From: Lysobacteraceae bacterium
Lineage (GTDB): Bacteria > Pseudomonadota > Gammaproteobacteria > Xanthomonadales > Wenzhouxiangellaceae
Length of the DNA stretch: 7,853 nucleotides
Assembly (NCBI GenBank): GCA_020201235.1
Contig: JAIVHD010000176.1
Coordinates: 1-7,853 of the forward strand
Direction of reading: 5' to 3'
Position numbers and translations under genes: made by a program. The notes under the pieces are model-generated. The model saw nothing but the letters and a program-made list of their open reading frames with translations, had not been told where the DNA came from and made no database searches. Below are positions 1 through 5,680 of the stretch, piece after piece (position 1 is the stretch's first letter; every line of letters starts with the position of its first letter).

Positions 1-1122
1 GTCATTGGCTTTTCGTTCGGCGATTATGCCTTGTGGCCGACTACGCTCGACCTTCAATCGACACCGCCGCTGCCCCGGTCAGTCGGCTTGTCCGATCCGT
101 CGATGCTGACGCTGGCTTCGCTGAACGCGCTGAACCTGTTCGATGATGCGCTCGGGCCGGTGCGCCCGATCGAGGTCTGCTCTGGCGGACGCGAGGCGCT
201 CGACCGGGTCGTGCTGTCGGCAAGCGACTACGCGACCAAGCTCAACAAGCTGGCCGTATACATCGTCCAGGGCCTGCGCTCGCCCGATGTGCTGGCGATG
301 CAGGAAGTCGAAAGCGCAGCGGTTCTTGACGACCTGGCCGCCGAGATCGAAGCGATCGCCGGCATTCAGTACGTCTCGTTCCTCGAACCGGCCAATGACA
401 TCGGCAATATCAACAATGGCTACCTGGTCAAGCCGACGCGCGTGACCGTCGACAACGTTGAACTGCTGGCCGGCGATGAATGCCTGGGGCTGGACAACTC
501 GCCGTTGCACGATCGCCCGCCGTTGCTACTGCGTGCGACGTTTATCGGCAACGGTGCGAATCTGCCATTCGCGCTCTTTAATAACCATATGCGCTCACTC
601 GGCGGCATCGAGAGCAGCGCGCGCACGCGGCTCAAGCGCCAGCAGCAGGCTCAGTCCATTGCAAGGCTGGTGCAGGATCTGCAAACGGCCGAGCCGGGCT
701 TGCCGATCGTGCTGGTGGGCGATTACAATGCCTTTCAGTTCTCCGATGGTTTCGTTGACGTGATCGGTCAACTGCTCGGCACGGCCGACCCGTCGGAGAA
801 CCTGGTTTCGCTGGAAAATGCCGGCTCCCCCGATTTTGACGACCGCAATATTCCCGATCCGGTACTGGAAAATGCACTCGATCGAATTGCTGTCAGCGAG
901 CGTTACTCGTTTATCTTTCGGGCCGTGTCCCAGGTGCTCGACCATGCCCTGATCAGCCAGGCCGCAGCACCGCTGGTCGCGGGTTTTGGTTATGCTCGGG
1001 CCAACGCCGATTATTGGACAGGCTTTGAGAATGATGTCGACACGGTCGCAAGGTCGTCCGACCACGATGGCTACGTGTTGATGCTTGACGCCGACCGGAT
1101 TTTTGCCGACGGCTTCGAGTAG
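1..1122 (+). CDS. Endonuclease/exonuclease/phosphatase (EEP) family protein, likely extracellular nuclease, 5'-truncated
   Basis: The frame is already open at base 1, so the N-terminus, probably with a signal peptide, lies outside the window; 373 residues are visible. Counting from base 1, the EEP landmarks appear in order: ASLNALNLFDD near residues 39-49, SPDVLAMQEVES near 94-105 with the metal-binding Glu, NNGYLVKPTRV, NNHMRSLGG with a His near 196, LVGDYNAF with the Asp/Asn pair near 241-243, and SSDHDGYVLML near 352-362 with the terminal Asp-His. This arrangement is typical of the ExeM-like, Mg-dependent secreted nuclease branch, which hydrolyses DNA or other phosphodiesters; the substrate cannot be read from sequence. 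The usual SDHDP is SDHDG here. The protein ends DRIFADGFE, an acidic-aromatic tail resembling those I recall on exported proteins of Lysobacterales. A GC-rich hairpin follows the stop. The family call is firm; substrate and export are inference. Confidence 0.85.
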   Translation, partial: VIGFSFGDYALWPTTLDLQSTPPLPRSVGLSDPSMLTLASLNALNLFDDALGPVRPIEVCSGGREALDRVVLSASDYATKLNKLAVYIVQGLRSPDVLAMQEVESAAVLDDLAAEIEAIAGIQYVSFLEPANDIGNINNGYLVKPTRVTVDNVELLAGDECLGLDNSPLHDRPPLLLRATFIGNGANLPFALFNNHMRSLGGIESSARTRLKRQQQAQSIARLVQDLQTAEPGLPIVLVGDYNAFQFSDGFVDVIGQLLGTADPSENLVSLENAGSPDFDDRNIPDPVLENALDRIAVSERYSFIFRAVSQVLDHALISQAAAPLVAGFGYARANADYWTGFENDVDTVARSSDHDGYVLMLDADRIFADGFE

Positions 1123-1132
1123 CGATTTTCGC

Positions 1133-1163
1133 GCGCGGCCGGGCCAACCCGGTCGCGCAATTT
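1133..1163 (+). terminator. Possible terminator hairpin after the nuclease gene
   Basis: An 11-bp stem (1133-1143 with 1148-1158, ten Watson-Crick pairs and one G-U) closes a four-base CCAA loop, starting 11 bases after the nuclease stop codon. Only a weak AATTT follows, so the U-tract is poor. It may terminate, slow the polymerase or protect the mRNA 3' end. Confidence 0.45.
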
Positions 1164-1229
1164 GCGTCAGCGACAAACCTGGCGTTCAGCCCGGAGTTGA
1201 GTGTGATCAGCTCGCGCTGAACCCAAGCG

Positions 1230-2000
1230 ATGCGCATCGTGGCCCACACCTGCTCCAACACCGAGATCGTCTGTGCGCTGGGCCGTGCCGACTGGCTGGT
1301 CGGTGTCGATGATCATTCCGACTATCCGCCCGAAGTTGTCGAGCGCCTGCCGCGGATTGGTGCAGACCTCGATATCGATATCGAAAAAATCGAGTCCCTA
1401 AAGCCCGACCTGGTGATTACCTCGTTGACCGTGCCGGGTCATGAACGCTGCCTGGAGCGGATCCGCCGGGCCGGCCTGCCGCATCTGGTCACCAGGCCGC
1501 ACAGCCTGGCCGATGTGGCTTCGGACATTCGCCGCATCGGCCAGGCACTGGATGCGGGTGCGCGGGCCGAACAGATCGCCGGCCGTTTCGATACCCTGGA
1601 TGTCGGCGCTGTTGTCGGATCGCCGGTCCCGGTGCTGGTCGAATGGTGGCCCAAGCCGGTGATCGTGCCGGGTGGCAAATCCTGGGTCAACGAAATGCTG
1701 GCTCTGGCCGGCGCGTTCAATCCGTTTTCAGGCATCGACGCCGAAAGCACACAGGTTTCGGTCGATCAGGCGCTGAGCGCACGGCCCGAAGCCATCGTTA
1801 TGAGCTGGTGCGGCGTCGATGAGTCCAAGTATCGTCCCCAGGTGGTCGCTCGGCGCGACGGCTGGCAGTCGATTCCGGCGATTCGAAATCACGTTATCGT
1901 GCCGATCAGCGAAGCCTGGCTGGGCCGACCCGGCCCGCGGCTGCTGGAGGGCATTGCACGCCTGCGCGCCTTGGTCGATGCGCTGAAAGCTTCGAACTGA
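1230..2000 (+). CDS. Cobalamin-binding-like protein of the BtuF/TroA periplasmic-binding fold, without signal peptide
   Basis: This 256-residue protein begins MRIVAHTCSNTEIVCALG and continues with DWLVGVDDHSDYPPEV and LKPDLVITSLTVPGHE. That is the N-lobe pattern of the COG0614 (BtuF/FepB-like) cluster A substrate-binding fold. The C-lobe has PGGKSWVNEMLALAGA (near 176-191) and SEAWLGRPGPRLLEG (near 227-241), typical of proteins annotated as cobalamin-binding. The start is fixed by an in-frame TGA at 1218-1220, three codons before the ATG. The protein starts directly at the first beta strand, so it has no room for a signal peptide or lipobox and is probably cytoplasmic. No BtuC/BtuD permease or ATPase gene is adjacent. 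Family members like this are often annotated as B12 ABC-transporter binding proteins, but export and transport are not supported here; a cytosolic corrinoid- or metal-related role is possible. No clear Shine-Dalgarno is seen. Fold is confident, ligand is not. Confidence 0.8.
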   Translation: MRIVAHTCSNTEIVCALGRADWLVGVDDHSDYPPEVVERLPRIGADLDIDIEKIESLKPDLVITSLTVPGHERCLERIRRAGLPHLVTRPHSLADVASDIRRIGQALDAGARAEQIAGRFDTLDVGAVVGSPVPVLVEWWPKPVIVPGGKSWVNEMLALAGAFNPFSGIDAESTQVSVDQALSARPEAIVMSWCGVDESKYRPQVVARRDGWQSIPAIRNHVIVPISEAWLGRPGPRLLEGIARLRALVDALKASN

Positions 2001-2007
2001 TCGAACT

Positions 2008-2068
2008 GCCGGGCAACACGACGCCAGGCGAGTACGCGTCCGGTGCGCTTGGTCGTGAAACGCCCGGC
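2008..2068. repeat. Large imperfect inverted repeat in the spacer before rimO
   Basis: Nested inverted segments lie in the 115-bp spacer: GCCGGGC (2008-2014) with GCCCGGC (2062-2068), then CACGAC (2017-2022) with GTCGTG (2052-2057), then AGGCG (2026-2030) with CGCTT (2046-2050, one G-U pair). They could fold into a stem-loop of about 61 nt with small internal loops. There is no T-run, so it is not a standard intrinsic terminator. The right half overlaps the dispersed element at 2028-2079. Confidence 0.5.
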
Positions 2069-2079
2069 CACAAGACCTG
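2028..2079 (+). repeat. Dispersed intergenic element, copy 1
   Basis: This stretch aligns in the same orientation with 4859-4912. The first block (2028-2064 versus 4859-4896) matches at 31 of 37 positions plus one inserted base, and the match continues through a shared CCACA and CCTG. Overall identity is roughly 80% by eye. Both copies lie in non-coding spacers. It is likely a short dispersed repeat; the family is not one I can name. Confidence 0.5.
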
Positions 2080-2102
2080 TCGGCCCCTTGCGACGGCACG
2101 GT

Positions 2103-2108
2103 TACAAT
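2103..2108 (+). promoter_or_regulatory. Putative -10 box for rimO (leaderless transcript)
   Basis: TACAAT matches the sigma-70 -10 consensus at five of six positions and ends seven bases before the rimO ATG at 2116. The expected transcription start therefore falls at about 2115-2116, on the initiation codon. No Shine-Dalgarno occurs in the short leader. The -35 region (about 2079-2086) is a poor match, which weakens the call. Confidence 0.5.
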
Positions 2109-2115
2109 AGCGCGC

Positions 2116-3450
2116 ATGAACTCGAATTTTGAACGAGCCGGCCCCGCAGTCGGATTGATCAGCCTGGGCTGTCCGAAGGCGCTGGTCGACTCCGAGCAGA
2201 TCCTGACCGGCCTCAAGCAGCAGGGCTACCGCCTGGTTAATGACCATGCCGAGGCTGACCTGGTCGTGGTCAACACCTGCGGCTTCATCGACTCGGCCAA
2301 GGCCGAATCGCTGGAAGCGATCGGCGATGCCATGGCGGCCAACGGCCACGTCCTGGTCACCGGTTGCATGGGTGCCAGGCCGGAGGAAATCGCCGCGATC
2401 CATCCCAAGGTGCTTGGCATCACCGGGCCGCACCAGGCCGAAGCCGTGCTGGGCGCGGTCAACCAGCACCTCCCGCGTCCGCATGACCCGTACCTCGATC
2501 TGGTCCCGCCGGGCGGGCTTAAACTTACGCCGGGCCACTATGCCTACCTGAAGATCTCCGAGGGCTGCAACCATCGCTGTCGGTTCTGCATCATCCCGGC
2601 AATGCGCGGCGATTTGGTCAGCCGGCCGATCGGCATGGTCCTGAAAGAGGCCGAGCAGTTGGTCGAGCGTGGCGTGCGCGAACTGTTGGTGATCAGTCAG
2701 GATACCAGCGCCTATGGCGTTGATACCCGCTACCAGACCGACTACTGGCAGGGTCGGGAAATTCAGACCCGCCTGTACGATCTGGCGCGTGAGCTCGGTC
2801 AGCTCGATGCCTGGATTCGCATGCATTATGTCTATCCTTACCCGCACGTAGATCGCATCATTCCGCTGATGGCCGAGGGGCTGATCCTGCCTTATCTCGA
2901 TATTCCGTTCCAGCACGCCAGTCCACGCATACTCAAAGCCATGCGGCGGCCGGCTTCGGCCGAAAACACGCTGGAGCGAATACGCGCATGGCGCGAAATT
3001 TGTCCGCATCTGGTAATCCGGTCAACCTTTATTGTCGGCTTCCCCGGCGAGACCGAGAAGGATTTCGAGCAGCTTCTGGACTGGCTGGATGAGGCGCAAC
3101 TCGAGCGGGTCGGTTGCTTCAAGTACTCGCCGGTCGCCGGTGCTGCGGCCAACGAACTGTCGAATCCGGTTCCTGAATCGGTCAAGGAGCTGCGCTGGCA
3201 TCGGTTCATGCAGCATCAGCAGGGCATCAGTCAGGCCCGGCTGGCCCGCCGTGTCGGACAGCTCGAGCCGGTTATTGTCGATTCCGTCGACGGCGAGATC
3301 GCAATCGCGCGCAGTTATGGCGATGCGCCGGAGATCGACGGCAGCGTGATTGTAGACGATTGCGGCGGCGTGCAACCCGGCGATTTTATCGATGTCGAGA
3401 TCCACGGCCACGACAGCTATGATCTGTTCGCGAGGAACTTGACGCTATAA
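2116..3450 (+). CDS. rimO: Ribosomal protein S12 methylthiotransferase RimO
   Basis: RimO is a cytoplasmic radical-SAM enzyme that adds a methylthio group to the beta carbon of a conserved aspartate (Asp89 in E. coli) of ribosomal protein S12, using two [4Fe-4S] clusters. The 444-residue length fits the family (E. coli 441). The N-terminal MTTase domain (about 12-110) begins with the RimO-type [12 protein letters not shown] and supplies cluster ligands Cys19, Cys55 (VVNTCGF) and Cys84 ([11 protein letters not shown]). The radical-SAM domain has [20 protein letters not shown] with Cys151, Cys155 and Cys158. The C-terminal TRAM domain (about 375-444) contains PEIDGSVIV and ends [23 protein letters not shown] and the TRAM sequence separate it from the tRNA-modifying MiaB. 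ATG 2116 places residue 1 eleven residues before the first conserved strand. It appears intact and to have its own promoter just upstream. Confidence 0.97.
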   Translation: MNSNFERAGPAVGLISLGCPKALVDSEQILTGLKQQGYRLVNDHAEADLVVVNTCGFIDSAKAESLEAIGDAMAANGHVLVTGCMGARPEEIAAIHPKVLGITGPHQAEAVLGAVNQHLPRPHDPYLDLVPPGGLKLTPGHYAYLKISEGCNHRCRFCIIPAMRGDLVSRPIGMVLKEAEQLVERGVRELLVISQDTSAYGVDTRYQTDYWQGREIQTRLYDLARELGQLDAWIRMHYVYPYPHVDRIIPLMAEGLILPYLDIPFQHASPRILKAMRRPASAENTLERIRAWREICPHLVIRSTFIVGFPGETEKDFEQLLDWLDEAQLERVGCFKYSPVAGAAANELSNPVPESVKELRWHRFMQHQQGISQARLARRVGQLEPVIVDSVDGEIAIARSYGDAPEIDGSVIVDDCGGVQPGDFIDVEIHGHDSYDLFARNLTL

Positions 3451-3451
3451 T
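3446..3451 (+). promoter_or_regulatory. Putative -10 box overlapping the rimO stop codon
   Basis: A perfect TATAAT hexamer contains the rimO TAA stop (3448-3450). It would start transcripts near 3458, about ten bases before the first start codon of the small downstream ORF. No convincing -35 lies 16-18 bases upstream (TCTGTT at 3423-3428), so activity is uncertain. Confidence 0.4.
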
Positions 3452-3466
3452 CGCGTTCTGAAACGA

Positions 3467-3718
3467 TTGGTGACGATTCCGGACGGCGGCTTTTACCGGA
3501 CGCTGCGGGTCGGACTTGACCGGGCAATCAGCGCAGCTTGTCATCAATCGAATCGAGACTTGGAGAGCGCGATTCGCTATATTTCGATCTACGATGCCCG
3601 CATCCTGCGCAATAAACAGCGCATGCTGGAGGTTTTCGACGGAATGACTGGCGAGCAGATCGAAGCTCTGGCAGGCGAGATTCAGAAGACCCGCAGTCGG
3701 CGTAGCCAGACCGAATAA
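3467..3718 (+). CDS. Small hypothetical protein (83 aa)
   Basis: I do not recognise this family. The predicted product is 83 residues, mostly amphipathic and charged, with no membrane segment, signal peptide or cysteine pair; its single Cys is in AACHQSNRDLE. Its C-terminal half (RNKQRMLEVFDGMTGEQIEALAGEIQ) looks helical, and it ends in a basic stretch with a TRSRRS motif. The frame opens after a TGA at 3440-3442. Starts available are TTG 3467 and GTG 3470, with CTG 3458 as an outside option; no ATG fits and no Shine-Dalgarno is visible. It lies 16 bases after rimO, behind a TATAAT. Good GC bias at third positions supports coding, while the weak start counts against it. It could be co-transcribed with rimO or driven from the TATAAT. 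Confidence 0.55.
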   Translation: MVTIPDGGFYRTLRVGLDRAISAACHQSNRDLESAIRYISIYDARILRNKQRMLEVFDGMTGEQIEALAGEIQKTRSRRSQTE

Positions 3719-3874
3719 ACCCGGCTAAGCGCGCCGTCTTCACCGCCCCATCGACTGTGACGCCGTCATGCCCTGCGTGTGCGGCGTTTCGCTCGGTCAC
3801 GCATTCTCACCCCGCCGTTATCCAAAAGTCGTGCGGCTACGCTTTGAAACGCCGGCGCAATCCGCATCACGCAC

Positions 3875-3895
3875 CGGCCTGCGGGCCGCAGGCCG
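3875..3895. repeat. Perfect 21-nt GC-rich palindrome
   Basis: The arms CGGCCTGCGG (3875-3884) and CCGCAGGCCG (3886-3895) flank a single G. RNA from either strand would form a stable hairpin after opening a few central pairs. On the plus strand it is followed by TTTCA, so it could serve as a weak terminator for plus-strand transcription, but the T-run is short. Confidence 0.55.
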
Positions 3896-3907
3896 TTTCA
3901 GATTCGG

Positions 3908-3924
3908 AAAAACCTGGATCCAGG
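3908..3924 (-). terminator. Possible intrinsic terminator for dapD
   Basis: Read on the minus strand, the palindrome CCTGGATCCAGG (3924-3913) is followed at once by five T residues (3912-3908), 60 bases beyond the dapD stop. The stem is short, about four pairs with a GATC loop. It fits the terminator layout but would be weak alone. Confidence 0.4.
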
Positions 3925-3984
3925 GACCGTAGCCGGTGATGAATGACGGCTTTCAATGACTTCAGGCCGGTTTGCCATGCGCGG

Positions 3985-4704
3985 TCATTCGGCGCTTCGC
4001 AGCAACTCGTTGACCGACGTTCGGGCGCGCGTTCGTTGGTCGACCTGCTTGACGATGATGGCCGCGTACAAACTGTGCGTGCCGTCGGAGGCCGGCAGGC
4101 TGCCGGCCACCACGACCGAACCGGCCGGCACTCGACCGCTGAAAATCTCGCCGCTCTGGCGATCGTAGATTCGCGTGCTCTGGCCAAGAAACACGCCCAT
4201 GCCAATGACCGAGCCTTGTTCAACGATCACGCCTTCGACCACTTCGGAGCGCGCGCCGATGAAGCAGCCGTCCTCAATGATGGTCGGGTTCGCCTGAAGC
4301 GGTTCAAGCACGCCGCCGATCCCGGCTCCGCCGGACAGATGGACGCCGGCCCCAATCTGGGCGCACGAACCCACCGTTGCCCAGGTGTCGATCATGCTTC
4401 CAGGGCCAACCCATGCACCGATATTAATATAGCTCGGCATCAGCACGACATCCTTGCCGATGAACGCGCCTTGGCGAACGGTCGCCGTCGGCACCACTCG
4501 CGCGCCGCAATCCTCGACCCGGTCTCGATCATCGCGGAAGCGCAGTTCGACCTTGTCGAAGTAATTGCTGAGCGCACCCTTGAGCACACGGTTTCGCGTG
4601 ATTCTGAAATGCATCAGAATGGCCTGCTTGGTCCAGGCATGCGACTGGCGTTCGTTCCAGCCGCGCTCGATGACATGCTGTAGCTGTTGCATTTTCATGA
4701 CCAT
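3985..4704 (-). CDS. dapD: 2,3,4,5-tetrahydropyridine-2,6-dicarboxylate N-succinyltransferase DapD, internally shortened
   Basis: DapD transfers succinyl from succinyl-CoA to tetrahydrodipicolinate in the lysine/meso-diaminopimelate pathway. The left-handed beta-helix core matches E. coli DapD closely: [75 protein letters not shown] and GQSTRIYD, then SLYAAIIVK and the VNELLR end. ATG 4704 is chosen over the ATG at 4746 because GGGAGAG (4716-4710) sits five bases upstream; 239 residues result. [16 protein letters not shown] (5-20) runs straight into [10 protein letters not shown] (21-30), whereas E. coli has about 45 residues between the equivalent aromatic positions and this protein has seven. 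About 38 residues of the N-terminal helical domain are therefore missing, in frame. Enzyme identity is secure; whether this version is functional is not. The gene follows glnD after 247 bp and ends convergent with the plus-strand genes. Confidence 0.93.
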   Translation of the reverse strand: MVMKMQQLQHVIERGWNERQSHAWTKQAILMHFRITRNRVLKGALSNYFDKVELRFRDDRDRVEDCGARVVPTATVRQGAFIGKDVVLMPSYINIGAWVGPGSMIDTWATVGSCAQIGAGVHLSGGAGIGGVLEPLQANPTIIEDGCFIGARSEVVEGVIVEQGSVIGMGVFLGQSTRIYDRQSGEIFSGRVPAGSVVVAGSLPASDGTHSLYAAIIVKQVDQRTRARTSVNELLRSAE

Positions 4705-4709
4705 TGATG

Positions 4710-4716
4710 CTCTCCC
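4710..4716 (-). promoter_or_regulatory. Ribosome binding site deciding the dapD start
   Basis: GGGAGAG on the minus strand lies five bases before ATG 4704. The next two in-frame ATGs (4698, 4692) are farther away, and the upstream ATG at 4746 has no such site, so translation most likely begins at 4704. Confidence 0.7.
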
Positions 4717-4847
4717 AAAAAAGTTTCCCGTCAATGACAACGGCATCGCTTCATCCCGCCTTGTTCACCACCTTGCTTATTGCCAAGCCGACCGGCCCCG
4801 CGCTCACTCCGTGTCGCCTGGTCGAGTATTCATGACCGCGCTGTAAT

Positions 4848-4886
4848 CGACCAGCGGGGCGCGTACGCCTCCGCTGTGCTCGGTCG
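4848..4886. repeat. Strong hairpin in the glnD-dapD spacer
   Basis: AGCGGGGCG (4853-4861) pairs with CGCC and CCGCT (4866-4869 and 4871-4875), with one bulged T at 4870 and a CGTA loop. It is flanked by CGACC (4848-4852) and GGTCG (4882-4886), which can extend the stem. No T-run follows on either strand. It overlaps copy 2 of the dispersed element. Confidence 0.55.
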
Positions 4887-4912
4887 CGAATACGCCGTAA
4901 CCACACGGCCTG
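4859..4912 (+). repeat. Dispersed intergenic element, copy 2
   Basis: This is the same-orientation partner of 2028-2079. It shares GTACGC, TCCG, GGTCG-GAA, ACGCC, CCACA and CCTG at matching spacing. It lies between glnD and dapD, in the 247-bp spacer where I see no gene and no convincing promoter. Confidence 0.5.
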
Positions 4913-4951
4913 GAACCGCCTCGCGACGATCGGGTGGTGAATAAGTCGGGG

Positions 4952-5680
4952 TTACGGGTCCAATCGCTCGCGCAGGGTTTGTTCAAGTGCCCGGGCGCAT
5001 TCCGGATCCAGCGGCGTTCCCTGGTGGCTGCTGACCATGAAAACATCCTCCACGCGCTGGCCGAACGTTGCGATACGCGCATCGTGCAGACGGATTCCGG
5101 CACCCAGCAGAGCCTCGGCGATGGCTGAAAGCAGCCCGGGTCGGTCCGTTGTCGCGATTTCAAGCCGTGTGCAGTCGCCGGCTGTTTCGAACGACATGTC
5201 TGAGCGGGTCATGAAATGACGCAGACGACGCGGAATTGGCCGGCTCGGCAGTGGCCTGATATCGCGCTGGTCGAGGTACTCGACCAGCGCCCGGCGCAGA
5301 CGCTCGGTATCGGACTCGTTCAGCGCGCGGCTGTTGGCGTCCATCAACTGGAAGACATCCCAACTGCGGTCATCCGAACAGGTCGCGATTCGCGCGGCCA
5401 GGATGTTGAGCTCCATGCGGTCGAACTCGCGCGCCATGACGGCGAACATGCCGTCGAAGCTATCGGCGTAGACGAACACTTCGGTGATGCCCTTGGATCG
5501 GAGATTGCGGCAGGCAACCTTGGGGATGCCGGTCTGGCTCAGCGCACACTCGGCGGTCCAGGCCAGTTGATCGACATCCAGGCACACCATCGCGTCTACC
5601 GGAAGAGTTGCCAGCAGTGCCTCGGCGGAGCGCGCGTCATAGCCTGCATCGACCAACTGATCGACGCTCTGGCTGAGCAC
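4952..5680 (-). CDS. glnD: GlnD C-terminal fragment with two ACT domains, out of frame with the N-terminal part
   Basis: This 242-residue frame carries the end of bifunctional uridylyltransferase/uridylyl-removing enzyme GlnD. From its GTG at 5680, residues about 3-41 (ending DVDQLAW) align without gap to the E. coli segment ending NQLAW. A first ACT domain spans about 64-118 (KGITEVFVYADSFDGMFAVM, LNILAARIAT). A second spans about 171-240 (TRLEIATTDRPGLLSAIAEA, GIRLHDARIATFGQRVEDVF). ACT domains sense glutamine and switch GlnD between modifying and de-modifying PII. No Shine-Dalgarno precedes the GTG, so separate translation is doubtful except by coupling to the upstream frame, which overlaps it by 85 bases. 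It should be read as the 3' portion of a disrupted gene. The stop is TAA at 4954-4952. Confidence 0.85.
   Translation of the reverse strand: MLSQSVDQLVDAGYDARSAEALLATLPVDAMVCLDVDQLAWTAECALSQTGIPKVACRNLRSKGITEVFVYADSFDGMFAVMAREFDRMELNILAARIATCSDDRSWDVFQLMDANSRALNESDTERLRRALVEYLDQRDIRPLPSRPIPRRLRHFMTRSDMSFETAGDCTRLEIATTDRPGLLSAIAEALLGAGIRLHDARIATFGQRVEDVFMVSSHQGTPLDPECARALEQTLRERLDP

Larger units (their letters stand above)
3719..3984. other. Convergent non-coding spacer with palindromes
   Basis: This 266-bp stretch separates the convergent 83-residue ORF and dapD. I see no credible gene in it. It holds a perfect GC-rich palindrome at 3875-3895, an outer TGAAACG/CGTTTCA pair (3845-3851 and 3894-3900), and CCTGGATCCAGG at 3913-3924. 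The segment at about 3913-3950, running from CCTGGATCC to GATGAATGACGG, resembles in layout the common proteobacterial spacer repeats that read TGGATTCC ... GGAATGACG, but it is degenerate. Confidence 0.5.

Noticed and set aside
1906..3009. A 367-residue open frame on the minus strand opposite rimO and the BtuF-like gene
   Set aside because: It lies antisense to two well-supported genes, shows no recognisable domain, and is the expected long antisense frame of GC-rich coding DNA.
3439..3444. TTGACG as a -35 box for the TATAAT at 3446
   Set aside because: Only one base separates the two hexamers, far from the 16-18 needed for a sigma-70 promoter.
3757..3800. A possible third copy of the dispersed intergenic element
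   Set aside because: Only GCTCGGTC and scattered bases match, which is too little to separate from chance in GC-rich sequence.
3943..4683. A 246-residue open frame on the plus strand opposite dapD
   Set aside because: DapD motifs on the other strand are unmistakable; this frame is their antisense shadow.
4705..4746. Upstream ATG at 4746 as the dapD start, giving 14 extra residues
   Set aside because: No Shine-Dalgarno precedes it, the extra residues do not match DapD, and a good site sits five bases before ATG 4704.
4804..4951. A small gene in the glnD-dapD spacer on the minus strand
   Set aside because: The open frame runs in from an alternative frame of glnD and has no start, ribosome site or recognisable sequence of its own.
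5596..5680. Programmed ribosomal frameshift joining the two glnD frames
   Set aside because: About 85-90 conserved codons are absent at the junction, and I saw no slippery heptamer there. A frameshift alone would not restore GlnD.
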